From the NCBI GenBank assembly GCA_022766385.1, contig JALEPJ010000018.1:1-64000 (forward strand): 64,000 nucleotides of DNA, read 5' to 3'. Source of the stretch: Rikenellaceae bacterium (GTDB lineage: Bacteria; Bacteroidota; Bacteroidia; Bacteroidales; UBA932). Positions 1-9,894 of this stretch are shown here, piece after piece. A program made the translations under genes and the position numbers. Below the pieces are notes generated by a model. That model was not told the origin of the DNA, ran no database searches, and saw only the letters and a list, made by a program, of their open reading frames with translations. Numbering within the stretch: the first letter of the stretch is position 1; each line of letters starts with the position of its first letter.

Positions 1-665
1 CCACGCTTGCCAGTCTTTGGACCTGAGTACAGGTACTTGAGGTTGACGTCATCACGGAAGCGACTTATGAGATTGAATCCCAGAGACTTCACTCCTGACA
101 CAAAGCTCTCTTTCGAGAAGTATGCGTCTGCAACTATGAGCTTGCATATTGACAGCAACTGCTTGCAGTTGCGGTTGAGCATCCTCAGATACCATCCGGT
201 GAGAGAATCGGGATCTTTCATCCCCTTGGTGCAGTCAGGTTTTCGTCCTCGCTTCTTGTCTGTGAAGGTCTGTTCTGCCTTTAGGAAGACCGAGTCCTTG
301 GCATCGGCGTCAACAATGGATATGCCAAGTATCTCGAGCCCCTTCTTCATAGCAGCTGCACAACCGGACCAGAACCAGTCAATACCTGGAGTCTTCTTGC
401 CGGACTTGGAGATGTAGCACGGGTCGATGGCTATTGCAATGCGATGTCCCTTTGTCGATTCCAGGAACGACCGGTTGAACGACAGCCAGTCGAATGACTT
501 CCTGAAGTTCTGACGGAACCTGCTTTCGCACGAACGGCCGCACCTCGCCATCTGGGTGAAGTTGAGTCGTCCTGTATGTGTGAGAATAAGTTCCATGGTC
601 TCGATGAAGAAAGATTGAAAAGATTTGCTTAAATATTTCTGGCCGGAGAGAGCTTTCGAAATCAT
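1..665 (-). mobile_element. Partial IS transposase (DDE superfamily, IS4-like), truncated by window edge
   Basis: Manual reverse-strand translation from ATG at 665 is open to base 1: MISKALSGQKYLSKSFQSFFIETMELILTHTGRLNFTQMARCGRSCESRFRQNFRKSFDWLSFNRSF...IAIDPCYISKSGKKTPGIDWFWSGCAAAMKKGLEILGISIVDADAKDS... This resembles Bacteroidales IS4-like transposases. Not listed in the ORF track because it runs off the edge. Confidence 0.75.
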
Positions 666-770
666 CTCTCTGAGCTGGATGAGGTGCTGTAAAGCTACCC
701 GAAAACGGGCTATTGTATACGTAAGTAATTGACAACTATATAATTGTTAATTTTTTAACGAAGTATTGAT

Positions 771-1379
771 ATGAAGAAGACAAAGATTAAGTGCCTTAAG
801 CTATCGTTGTTGCTGCTGCTCTTTTCGCTTGCGACTGCTTGTGATAATAGAGAACCGGAGGTTTATGAAGAGCCGAGTATTCAAATGCTCTATGGAAAGT
901 ACCGCCTTACAAAAATTCATTGGACCGGCTATCCTGTAGAGCTGAATTATGATAAAACAACCTATCACGTTATTCAGCGGGAAATGGAGGAAAAAATCGG
1001 TTATTATGAGCCTAATTATATAGCAAATGTAGCCAAGGGAGAAAGCTATGAAGATGAAGATTATACTGTATTCAATGTGACTCTTCCGTACCCGTACTTT
1101 TTCTACTCAGAAGATAGATGGTACTGCTCTTGTATACGTGACTTCCAAATGAGCCTGACGGGTGACAACAAGTTCTTTGAACTTGGTGGCCTAAATTGCC
1201 CTGCATATCCTAACTATCTTCAAAGCAATGATTTATTCCTTGCTGGTATAGCGAATGTTGGTGTTGTCGTTGAAGCGTTTGAGGATGAATCGTTCGACGT
1301 TCGTCTTCATTGCGTACTTCCGTATGATAATCCGTATAATAATGAACAGAGTTTGAATTACGGGTATTTTGAGGTGTAG
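771..1379 (+). CDS. Hypothetical lipoprotein
   Basis: ORF with lipobox signal MKKTKIKCLKLSLLLLLFSLATAC; no recognised domain. Confidence 0.7.
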   Translation: MKKTKIKCLKLSLLLLLFSLATACDNREPEVYEEPSIQMLYGKYRLTKIHWTGYPVELNYDKTTYHVIQREMEEKIGYYEPNYIANVAKGESYEDEDYTVFNVTLPYPYFFYSEDRWYCSCIRDFQMSLTGDNKFFELGGLNCPAYPNYLQSNDLFLAGIANVGVVVEAFEDESFDVRLHCVLPYDNPYNNEQSLNYGYFEV

Positions 1380-1405
1380 GGGATAATTTGCTGTGTGTCA
1401 GCGCT

Positions 1406-1451
1406 TTAAGCATATGTCTATGGGAAAAATTTCCCATAGACATATGCTTAA
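1406..1451. repeat. Perfect 22-bp inverted repeat with 2-nt spacer (hairpin/cruciform)
   Basis: ttaagcatatgtctatgggaaa-aa-tttcccatagacatatgcttaa read directly. Confidence 0.95.
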
Positions 1452-1571
1452 CTCATTGATTTTCAACGGGTTATCCCCCACGCTCTCCTCTCCCTGTCTG
1501 CTATCGCTTTTTTCTATGGCTGCTATGGAAAATAATCGTTAATATTTATGCCACTATTGAGATATATAAAG

Positions 1572-1579
1572 TATCTTTG
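1572..1579 (+). promoter_or_regulatory. Bacteroidetes -7 box TATCTTTG upstream of LysR-type regulator
   Basis: Matches TAnnTTTG, 20 nt before ATG at 1600. Confidence 0.6.
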
Positions 1580-1599
1580 CTGGCCGAAACACAAAGGGT

Positions 1600-2502
1600 A
1601 TGGAACTAAGGCAGCTCAAATATTTCGTTGAAACAGCGCAGACTCTAAACTTCTCTGAAGCTGCACGTAATCTCTATGTGACCCAAAGCACCCTGTCTCA
1701 GCAGATTAAGACTTTGGAAGAAGAACTTGGAACAGCTCTTTTCCAAAGGGATTCTCATTCTGTCTCTCTGACGGAGAGCGGAGCCTCCCTGCTACCTCTT
1801 GCCATAAGAACCCTTCAGGATGCAATGTCCTGCAAGGACAAGATCAGGGATCTGCAGAATATGCTTTCCGGAGAACTTAATATCGGTGTGACATATACCT
1901 TCAGTCCAATTCTGACTGAAGCCATCAAGGAATTCATCAAGCAGTATCCCAATATTAAGCTGAATGTCTTCTATAAGACTATGGAGGAGCTGATGGATAT
2001 GCTCAGACATAGGAGTGTGGATTTTGTCCTGGCCTTCAGACCGAGTCATCCTTTCGAGGAAATCGAATCCCACAATCTTTTTGAAGACCAGCTTTCCGTG
2101 ATTATGCGCGATGACCATCCTTTGGCTTCCAGAACAACACTCGGCCTCAAGGATCTCGAAAACTACAGGCTGGCCATTCCTGCCAAGGGTCTTCAGGCCC
2201 GGAATGCTTTGGAGAAATATGTCAGCATAGAGAACTCCGGCTTGAATGTCAGCGTAGAGCTCAATGATGCCAATATTCTGCTGGAACTTGTTCAGCACAA
2301 CAACCTTATCACTATACTCTCGAATGCCTCTGTGAATAACAGGAAGTATCTGAAGGCGGTTCCTTTGGATTTGCCGGACAATCAGATGCAGGGTTGCATC
2401 CACGCGTTGAAACGTATATACAGAAAGCGCAGTGCAGAAGTCTTTGTGAAGATGCTGCGCGAAACGGCCGCTGTACAGGAGTTGTCTGGAAAGTGGCTGT
2501 AA
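1600..2502 (+). CDS. LysR family transcriptional regulator
   Basis: N-terminal HTH MELRQLKYFVETAQTLNFSEAARNLYVTQSTLSQQIKTLEEELGTALFQR typical of LysR. Confidence 0.95.
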   Translation: MELRQLKYFVETAQTLNFSEAARNLYVTQSTLSQQIKTLEEELGTALFQRDSHSVSLTESGASLLPLAIRTLQDAMSCKDKIRDLQNMLSGELNIGVTYTFSPILTEAIKEFIKQYPNIKLNVFYKTMEELMDMLRHRSVDFVLAFRPSHPFEEIESHNLFEDQLSVIMRDDHPLASRTTLGLKDLENYRLAIPAKGLQARNALEKYVSIENSGLNVSVELNDANILLELVQHNNLITILSNASVNNRKYLKAVPLDLPDNQMQGCIHALKRIYRKRSAEVFVKMLRETAAVQELSGKWL

Positions 2503-2523
2503 TGTTAGTAGTTAGTTAGAGTT

Positions 2524-4008
2524 ATGAACTGTGTGAATGAATTGTTCGAAGGAGCAGCCGGCTCCTGGAGCGGCGGAGTAGCCCACTCCATAATCATTCT
2601 GGCGCTCGTTATAGCGCTTGGAAAGATGATAGGCAAGTACAAGTTTTGTGGTATTTCCCTTGGTGTTACCTGGGTATTGTTCGTTGGTATACTTTTCAGC
2701 CATTTCGGAATGAGCCTTGATCCGAATCTGCTTCATTTTATGAAAGAGTTCGGTCTCATTCTGTTTGTTTACAGCATAGGACTTCAGGTCGGTCCGGGCT
2801 TTTTCTCAAGTTTCAAGTCTGGCGGTCTCAGCTTGAACTTGCTGGCTCTCTCCGTGTGCCTCTTCGGTGTGGGAACTACCATTGCCATAAGCTATCTTAC
2901 TGATACTCCGATTACTACTATGACGGGCGTTATGTCGGGTGCTGTGACCAACACTCCCGGTCTCGGTGCTGCCCAGGCTGCTTATTCCGATATGTTCGGC
3001 AGCAATGAGCCTGATATTGCCCTTGGTTATGCCGTGGCCTATCCTTTGGGCGTTGTGGGCGCGATTCTGTCATTCATCTTGCTGAAATATCTCCTTTACC
3101 GCGATCCTTCGAAGCTGCAGAGGCAGGAGAAGAGCGCTCCTGTCATTGACGTCAAGGCTGAAATCAAGGCTGCGGAGCAGGCCATCATCAAGGTGCATCA
3201 CGAGGCTGCGGACACGAGGTTCATTTCCCGCCGCTTCCTCATCAGTAAGCGCCGTCTCAATGGAGTCACCCTAGGAAGCTTGAACTTCGAGGAGATCCTC
3301 GGCGCCTCTGTGACCCGTATTCGCAGGGCCGGTGTCGAGATCAAGGCAACGCCGCGCACCAAGCTCCAGTACGGTGACCTGGTGACCGTCATCGGCAGCA
3401 AGGAATCTGTTGCCAATGTCGAGAAGGTCCTTGGCAATTCCCTCAAGCGTCTTGACAATCCGAATCTGGTGCCTCTCTTTTTCGGAATTGCCATCGGTGT
3501 CTTCATCGGCAGTATTCCCATTGCCTTTCCGGGCATCCCTCAGCCTGTCAAACTCGGACTCGCCGGAGGTCCTCTCATTGTCAGCATACTCTTGAGCCAC
3601 TTCGGGCCGAGAATGAATGTGATAACCTACACCACTGCGAGCGCAAATCTGATGATAAGGGAAATTGGTATCTGTCTCTTCCTCGCCTGTGTGGGCCTCG
3701 ACGCCGGTGCCGGCTTTGTCGATACCATTGTCAATAAGGGCGGCTATGTCTGGATAGGCTATGGTGCGCTCATCACCATCATTCCACTTCTGCTCGCCGG
3801 CCTTATCGGCCGTTTCATCCTCAAGCTCGACTATAATACTTTGACCGGTGTGCTGTCCGGCGCGACCACCAATCCACCTGCTCTCGCCTTTGCAGGGGAA
3901 CAGGACAAGGACGGCGAATCTGCCGCAGTAGGCTATGCTACTGTATATCCGCTTACGATGTTCATACGCGTCCTCGTCGCCCAACTGATGATACTTTTCC
4001 TCTGCTAG
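2524..4008 (+). CDS. Putative transporter, AspT/YidE/YbjL family with TrkA_C-like domain
   Basis: Two hydrophobic repeats with GVMSGAVTNTPGLGAAQ and GVLSGATTNPPALAFA motifs and a central TrkA_C-like segment. Confidence 0.88.
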   Translation: MNCVNELFEGAAGSWSGGVAHSIIILALVIALGKMIGKYKFCGISLGVTWVLFVGILFSHFGMSLDPNLLHFMKEFGLILFVYSIGLQVGPGFFSSFKSGGLSLNLLALSVCLFGVGTTIAISYLTDTPITTMTGVMSGAVTNTPGLGAAQAAYSDMFGSNEPDIALGYAVAYPLGVVGAILSFILLKYLLYRDPSKLQRQEKSAPVIDVKAEIKAAEQAIIKVHHEAADTRFISRRFLISKRRLNGVTLGSLNFEEILGASVTRIRRAGVEIKATPRTKLQYGDLVTVIGSKESVANVEKVLGNSLKRLDNPNLVPLFFGIAIGVFIGSIPIAFPGIPQPVKLGLAGGPLIVSILLSHFGPRMNVITYTTASANLMIREIGICLFLACVGLDAGAGFVDTIVNKGGYVWIGYGALITIIPLLLAGLIGRFILKLDYNTLTGVLSGATTNPPALAFAGEQDKDGESAAVGYATVYPLTMFIRVLVAQLMILFLC

Positions 4009-4060
4009 CGCTTTTGTGGTCTTGTGCACCTTTTTGAGGGTCTTAATACAGCTTTTTTGC

Positions 4061-4068
4061 TATCTTTG
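4061..4068 (+). promoter_or_regulatory. -7 box TATCTTTG upstream of DUF418 gene
   Basis: TAnnTTTG consensus, with a TTTTTGAG element about 25 nt upstream. Confidence 0.5.
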
Positions 4069-4109
4069 CGACATTGGATCTATTGTGAAATTGAAACAAT
4101 GTATCGTAT

Positions 4110-5273
4110 ATGAAAGAACTGACCACTAACAATCGAATTGACCTTGTTGATTGTCTTCGCGGCTTCGCTGTATGCGGCATCATCATGATTCACTTCCTTG
4201 AGCACATGAACTTTATGACCGTGCCTAAGCCTACAGCCCTTGACCAGGGAATCTGGGACACGGTTTTCTTCCTCGGAGCGAGCAAGATGTACGCGATTTT
4301 CGCGCTGCTTTTCGGCTTCAGCTGTTACATCCAGCATCACAATCAGGAGAAGAGGGGCCTTGACTTCCGTCCTCGCTTTGCCTGGAGAATGGTACTCCTC
4401 TTCATATGGGGCCTTATTGACCTGCTCTTCTACAACGGTGACATCCTCTGCACTTATGCGGTGCTCGGACTCTTCCTCATTCCGCTGGTGAAGGCTCCGG
4501 ACAAGGTGCTCATTGCCTGCGCTGTCCTGCTTTTCATCCAGCCTATCGAGGTGGTATATATGATACTCGGCGCCATCAATCCTGAAATTGCCCCTATGAA
4601 TGTCGGGCTGGGCAAGTATTGGGCAATGGTGATGACCCCTCAGGCTCAGGGTACTATCTTCGACGTGGCCCTTGCCAATCTCAAGGCCGGTCTCCAGATC
4701 AATTTCGGCTGGGCGCTCGAGCACGGTCGTCTCACCCAGACCCTCTTCCTCTTCATCACCGGCATGATCCTCGGCCGCAAGCGCCTCTTCCTTGACGAAG
4801 GTGACAATCTCAAGTTCTGGAAGAAGGTCCTTATCGGCTCGGTAATCGCATTTGCCGTCTTCTTCCCTATGTGGAAGCTCATACCGGGGGCAATTGAGAA
4901 CAAGACCGTATCCTTCAGTGCAGAGATTCTGCTCAATATGTGGAGAAACTTCGCGATGATGGCTTTCTATGTATCGGGACTCACCCTGCTTTATTACAAG
5001 ACCAATGCGCACAAGGCCCTTCATCACCTCGCCTATGTCGGCAAGATGAGCCTTTCCTGCTACCTCATCCAGTCAATTGTCGGAGCTTTCCTCTTCTACA
5101 ATTGGGGACTCGGTCTTTTCAGGACCTGCGGTCATACCGTCAGCTTCCTGATGTCCCTGGCCTTCCTCGTTCTGCTGTACTTCTTCTGCAGATGGTGGAC
5201 TACACACCACAGACGCGGACCTCTCGAGGAAATCTGGTCACGACTCACCTTTATCGGTGTCAAGAAGGCCTGA
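4110..5273 (+). CDS. DUF418 domain membrane protein (YeiB-like)
   Basis: N-terminal RIDLVDCLRGFAVCGIIMIHFLEHM and C-terminal DUF418-like RPLE-type end (RRGPLEEIWSRLTF). Confidence 0.88.
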   Translation: MKELTTNNRIDLVDCLRGFAVCGIIMIHFLEHMNFMTVPKPTALDQGIWDTVFFLGASKMYAIFALLFGFSCYIQHHNQEKRGLDFRPRFAWRMVLLFIWGLIDLLFYNGDILCTYAVLGLFLIPLVKAPDKVLIACAVLLFIQPIEVVYMILGAINPEIAPMNVGLGKYWAMVMTPQAQGTIFDVALANLKAGLQINFGWALEHGRLTQTLFLFITGMILGRKRLFLDEGDNLKFWKKVLIGSVIAFAVFFPMWKLIPGAIENKTVSFSAEILLNMWRNFAMMAFYVSGLTLLYYKTNAHKALHHLAYVGKMSLSCYLIQSIVGAFLFYNWGLGLFRTCGHTVSFLMSLAFLVLLYFFCRWWTTHHRRGPLEEIWSRLTFIGVKKA

Positions 5274-5324
5274 AGCAGCCTTCGGCAATTACTCGTACCA
5301 TAGTTCAAACATACTCGTAAAGAT

Positions 5325-6290
5325 ATGAAACAGAAGCTATTCACGGCAGTAAGCATTGCTGCCTTTGTCCTGACTGTATCCTGCAGGCAGGAGCCTGCCT
5401 TCGAGCAGACGGAGGAGGTCGGACCATATACGGTCTCCCTCATTGAAAAGGATGTTTGGCACATAGAGGACTGCAACAGTTCCAATCCTGCCGGTATCAG
5501 CATCCAGGCTGACGGCAGCGTAAAGCAGAACAATTGCTCCGATATGTACATAATAAGGGGCAAGGACAAAGCCCTGCTGATAGACCTTTCCAACAAAATC
5601 ACCTGGGCCGAAGGTGCAGAGGAGGCTCTCAGAAGCATCTTCTACTCCAGAGCAGGGGAGAGAGAGAAGCTGATCGCCATAACCCACAGCCACGGTGACC
5701 ATTTGGGAATGCTCCCGGCCTTCGAGAATGAGTCTGACGTGCGTTTCCTCCTGCCGGAGAAGGATTTCGCCCAGGACAATAAGTTCCCGGCAGACCGCAA
5801 GACTCTCATTGCTGATTCCGAGCTCATAGACCTTGGCGGTATGCAAGTGGAATGCGTTGAGGTTCAGGGACATACTCCAGGCTCTATGGTTTTCGTCCTG
5901 AAGGGTCATAATATTTTATTCTCGGGAGACGCCATAGGTTCCGGCAGCGGAGTATGGATTTTCTCTCTTGACGCATTCAGACAGTACGCCAGCGGTGTCG
6001 CCCATTTGATGGAATATGTTCAGAATCCGGCCAACGGCATCGATCCTGAGAAGCTCATCATCTACGGAGGACACAGTTGGCAGAAGACCCAGACCAAGCT
6101 TGAAAAACTCGATATGCAGTATCTTCTCGACATGTCCCAACTGGTAGACCAGATAGGTCGTGGAGAGGCTGCACAGGAGCCGTACAGTACCTTTATGGGT
6201 CTGCTTGACACCAATTTCAAATACGGCACGGCTATCGTTACCTGGAACAAGGCCCAGGCTGCGGCTTATGCCGAGGAACTTGGAAACTAA
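5325..6290 (+). CDS. MBL-fold metallo-hydrolase, lipoprotein
   Basis: Lipobox MKQKLFTAVSIAAFVLTVSC; THSHGDHLG, GHTPGS and SGDAIG metallo-beta-lactamase motifs. Confidence 0.9.
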   Translation: MKQKLFTAVSIAAFVLTVSCRQEPAFEQTEEVGPYTVSLIEKDVWHIEDCNSSNPAGISIQADGSVKQNNCSDMYIIRGKDKALLIDLSNKITWAEGAEEALRSIFYSRAGEREKLIAITHSHGDHLGMLPAFENESDVRFLLPEKDFAQDNKFPADRKTLIADSELIDLGGMQVECVEVQGHTPGSMVFVLKGHNILFSGDAIGSGSGVWIFSLDAFRQYASGVAHLMEYVQNPANGIDPEKLIIYGGHSWQKTQTKLEKLDMQYLLDMSQLVDQIGRGEAAQEPYSTFMGLLDTNFKYGTAIVTWNKAQAAAYAEELGN

Positions 6291-9200
6291 AGATTGAAAC
6301 CTTCGACTTCCACGCGTGGAGAACGGCCGTGGAAGTCGTTTCCGTTAAACTCAGCCCTTATGCTCTTGCTCTCGCCCGGCATAAGGAATACGTAGTTGTC
6401 CGAAAGGATGAGCGGGAGGACGAGGGATGAATCCGCATTCTTCACCTTGACACGCAGCATCAAGGCAGGAGTGTCGGATTTGTTGCTCAGCTCGATATTG
6501 CAAATCCACTTCTCCCCGTCACGGATGGCGTCGCTCTCGACAGCGATCTTGGCTTTAGGCAACTCCCTGAGGGCTTGGTAATTGCCTTCCTCGACACCTT
6601 CCCAATAGAAATTCTCCGAAATGGTGCTTCCGTTCTCAAGAAGGCTTAAGCGAATGAAGTATACCGGACTGATGTCGTCAGGGATGCTGATGGCCATGCA
6701 TTCTATAGTGCTGTCTTCGTCTGAAACCAGGCTCTGCTCCTTACAGTCTCTCTGCCGGCCGTACATATCGAGTACTTCCGCTCTGGCAATGAGATTGCGA
6801 CCGTTTCCTGCGCTGAGGTTGATGACCTCCACCTTGCCCGAAAGGGCATTGTACTGAATATGGAGAGGCTCGCTGGCCTTCTTGCAGGCGAAGTAGGCGG
6901 CTGTAGGGTCGAAGTAGTAGTCGTAGGTCTGCCATACCATTGACGGCCAGCAGGAGTGGCTCATCCAGAGCAGGAGACCCTGGCGATGCTTGCTCCGGCC
7001 TTCGAACATTGCCCTGTAGCCGTTGTAGTTTATCCATTGCGCCAGCTGGGTGAATTCGCGGGCATCAGAAGCAGGACCGAAGCCCTGCTCCAGGAGTTCG
7101 TTGAAGGAATTGCCGTACTGCGCACTTTCGAGGGTGAAGTCGTGTATGCCCCAGAGGCTGTTCTGCGGCCATAATTTGTCCTCCGGTATGGTGCGTTCGA
7201 GGCTCTCGTAATTCATTACGTTTGGCATTCCGCGTTCGCTATGGAAACGATTGGCGCCGCTCAGATTGAAATAATCCTTGACCGGAAGAGCCCTGTACGG
7301 ACCGCCGCCTGAGACTTCCGAATCGGCGGAGTGGGAGATGTATTTCATTCCCGGATGCATCTCGCTTACCAGCTGTCTGAGTCCGGCATCAAGAGTGAGC
7401 GTAGGCATACCCTCATTGCGTCCGCAATACAGTCCTATGGAGGCGTGGTTTCTGATGCGTTTTACATAGTCCCTGGCATTGGCCATAAACATAGCTTCGT
7501 CGTAAGGATCCGGTCCGTCCCAAGGATTGGCCAGCCAGAAGTCCTGCCATACCATCACGCCGTGGCGGTCGCAGGCCTCGTAGAACTCCTCGTCGCCTAT
7601 CTGGCCCACCCAGTTGCGTATCATTGTGAAGTTCATATCTGCATGGTAGCGCACGGCAATGTCATATTCCCTGCCTCTGTAAGCGAGATTTGACTCGGAG
7701 AAGCCCCAGTTTCCGCCTCGGCCTATGAAGCGTCTGCCATTGATATAGAGCATCAGGGCTCCGTCCACTATGTCCGAATCCATCTGGCGTATTCCTGTCT
7801 TGAAGCCGGTGGCATCGGATACTGTCCCGTCAAGTTCGAAGCGTAGTTCAGTGTCGTAAAGATAAGGCTCGCCATAGCCTGCAGGCCACCAGAGCCTTGG
7901 ATTGTCAATGATGAAAGAAGGCACTTCCACTATTCTTTCCTCACCCGGGGCGAGTCTTACATCCTGGCTGAAGCTGTGCTCGCCCAGACTGCCGCAGAGT
8001 GTTCCTTTGACGCTTTTGCTGCTGTAATTCTTCAGCTTTGCCTCCACGAAGATGCTTGCCTTTGTGGTGTCGGGGAGATTGATTACGCTGCGGACAAATG
8101 GCTCCGAGAGCCTTACATTGCCCGTCGTGGTCAGGTAAACATCGTTCCAGATTCCTGCCTCGCGCCCCCTGATCGTCGGTATCCAGTCCCAGCCTACGCT
8201 CGCGTGGAAAGTGGGATTGTCCGCACCCAGCATACCTCCGTTCGAGTCTGTGCTCAGGGCGGTCTGCTCCTTGATCGTTCCCGGATGTGCCGGGCTCAAT
8301 ATTTTGACTGCCAATGAATTGAGGCCTTCTTGAACCAGATCGCTCACATCGAAGATGCCCCTCGTGAAGGCACCGTCGATTCTGCCTGCCCTCCTGCCGT
8401 TCACAAAGATCTCAGCCTTCCAGTTAATGCCGTCGAAGTTAAGGAAAAGCCTGTCCTTCTTGAATCCCTGAGGCAATTCAAATTCGTCTCTGTACCAGAA
8501 GTCACCGAGGAAGAATGCCTCGGAGATTTGAAGCTGATTGTCGGAATAATTCGGATCGGGAACGGCTCCTACATTGATATAGCTGCTCAGGACGGTGCCG
8601 GGAACGCTTGCCGGCAGCCAGGACGAGTCATCGTAGCCATTGCCCGAAAGGGTTTCGCCGGAATCCTCCACCAGGCTTGCCCGGGTCAATTTCCAATTGC
8701 CGCCGCTGAGGTCCATCCTTCCGTCCTTCGGTCCGCTCTGCGCTTTTGCACGGGCAATGAGACCGCCGCGACCGAAAACTTCGAATTCGCCGAGGATGAA
8801 GGGACCGCCGCTCTCGAGAGCCAGCCGCAGATATCTCGCTTTCTTTGAAAGCTTTATTTCCGGCGCAATGTCAGCGACTGCCTTCCATTCGCGCGAGTCA
8901 TCCGAAATCTCCAGTTTTCCCTGAGGCAATCCGCTGAGCCAGTGGAGTTTGACCTCCTTGACAGAAGCTCGGGTGCCAAGGTCTACGTAAATCCACTCAT
9001 CCGTGTCTCCTGCGCTCACCCAAGCGCTGCTGAACCCCGGCTGAAGGGCGCTGAGCCCGTCTCTGATATAGCTTTCGGTCATCAGCTGCGGTGTAGGGAT
9101 AATCTGGACGCCTTCGCGGTAGAAGTCCCAGTCTGCGATGCTCCACATTGCAGCAATGTCGGATTCGAGAAGCAGTCTGTAGTGGGACCAGTTGCCGCTT

Positions 9201-9811
9201 TTCGAGAGGCTTTCGAAAATGAGGTTACCGCTGCCGCTAATGCTGTCCAGCTCAGTCCAGTCGCTGCCGTCCTTAGAACCTTGGAAGATGACTCTCCAAT
9301 GGGCGATTCCGGATTGCTGTTCCGCCTTTTGGGTGGGGTTGATGGCTCCGGCTTCCTGACCGGGAACTCCGTAATAGCGCTCCTTGTTTATCTGAGGGTA
9401 GATATTGATTACTAGCTGGATATGATCGAAATTGAGACTGTAGTTGAAGAAATCAAGCTGGAGATGGTTATTTGGTCCGGGTATCTCAAGCTTGGAGTTT
9501 GTTTTCATATCGAAGGCCCATTCTCTCTTGTTTCTTGGCACTGCTCCCTGTGCCGTGCTGAGTTCAAAGAATTGGGGACCACCGTCAGGGAGCAGACCGT
9601 CAGTCACAAGCTGGGCCGTGAGGTTGTAGTCCCTGCTCGAAGAGGCGTATGCGGCTCTGTTCAGTGCAAGGTTCCTGTATTCGTGGTCTTTTACGAGAAT
9701 CGGAGATGAATCTTCTGCAGGATTGCCCGGGTAGAGGTGGGTGCTGTAGTCCTCATTGGAGCTGCAGGCAGTGATGGCCATGCAGATGGCAAGCATCTTG
9801 AGTTGTTTCAT
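6287..9811 (-). CDS. Glycoside hydrolase family 2 lipoprotein (beta-mannosidase / exo-beta-glucosaminidase-like) with F5/8 type C (discoidin) region
   Basis: The long ORF starts at 10039, but the lipoprotein start MKQLKMLAICMAITACSS is at 9811. GH2 motifs: DGINWKAEIFVNGRRAGRIDGAF, CGRNEG, FHSERGMPN. Discoidin-like WIYVDLGTRASVKEVKLHW. Confidence 0.88.
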   Translation of the reverse strand: MKQLKMLAICMAITACSSNEDYSTHLYPGNPAEDSSPILVKDHEYRNLALNRAAYASSSRDYNLTAQLVTDGLLPDGGPQFFELSTAQGAVPRNKREWAFDMKTNSKLEIPGPNNHLQLDFFNYSLNFDHIQLVINIYPQINKERYYGVPGQEAGAINPTQKAEQQSGIAHWRVIFQGSKDGSDWTELDSISGSGNLIFESLSKSGNWSHYRLLLESDIAAMWSIADWDFYREGVQIIPTPQLMTESYIRDGLSALQPGFSSAWVSAGDTDEWIYVDLGTRASVKEVKLHWLSGLPQGKLEISDDSREWKAVADIAPEIKLSKKARYLRLALESGGPFILGEFEVFGRGGLIARAKAQSGPKDGRMDLSGGNWKLTRASLVEDSGETLSGNGYDDSSWLPASVPGTVLSSYINVGAVPDPNYSDNQLQISEAFFLGDFWYRDEFELPQGFKKDRLFLNFDGINWKAEIFVNGRRAGRIDGAFTRGIFDVSDLVQEGLNSLAVKILSPAHPGTIKEQTALSTDSNGGMLGADNPTFHASVGWDWIPTIRGREAGIWNDVYLTTTGNVRLSEPFVRSVINLPDTTKASIFVEAKLKNYSSKSVKGTLCGSLGEHSFSQDVRLAPGEERIVEVPSFIIDNPRLWWPAGYGEPYLYDTELRFELDGTVSDATGFKTGIRQMDSDIVDGALMLYINGRRFIGRGGNWGFSESNLAYRGREYDIAVRYHADMNFTMIRNWVGQIGDEEFYEACDRHGVMVWQDFWLANPWDGPDPYDEAMFMANARDYVKRIRNHASIGLYCGRNEGMPTLTLDAGLRQLVSEMHPGMKYISHSADSEVSGGGPYRALPVKDYFNLSGANRFHSERGMPNVMNYESLERTIPEDKLWPQNSLWGIHDFTLESAQYGNSFNELLEQGFGPASDAREFTQLAQWINYNGYRAMFEGRSKHRQGLLLWMSHSCWPSMVWQTYDYYFDPTAAYFACKKASEPLHIQYNALSGKVEVINLSAGNGRNLIARAEVLDMYGRQRDCKEQSLVSDEDSTIECMAISIPDDISPVYFIRLSLLENGSTISENFYWEGVEEGNYQALRELPKAKIAVESDAIRDGEKWICNIELSNKSDTPALMLRVKVKNADSSLVLPLILSDNYVFLMPGESKSIRAEFNGNDFHGRSPRVEVEGFNL

Positions 9812-9834
9812 AAGAAAATGGGTCTTGGTCTTTG

Positions 9835-9842
9835 CAAATGTA
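9835..9842 (-). promoter_or_regulatory. -7 box TACATTTG for GH2 gene
   Basis: CAAATGTA on + strand; 23 nt upstream of the 9811 start. Confidence 0.45.
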
Positions 9843-9886
9843 AGAAAAATAGGAGGATTAAAACGTTCGTTTTTCGTTACAATTGG

Positions 9887-9894
9887 TATATTTG
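9887..9894 (+). promoter_or_regulatory. -7 box TATATTTG immediately upstream of ppa start
   Basis: TATATTTG-CAAAT-ATG; 5 nt between box and start codon. Confidence 0.55.

Noticed and set aside
7-417. 136-aa plus-strand ORF at left edge
   Set aside because: Antisense to the partial transposase reading frame identified on the minus strand.
379-735. 118-aa minus-strand ORF
   Set aside because: Out of frame with the transposase, which is open from 665 to the window edge in another minus frame.
4080-5027. 315-aa minus-strand ORF
   Set aside because: Antisense to the DUF418 gene; composition (E/H/R-rich) typical of shadow translation.
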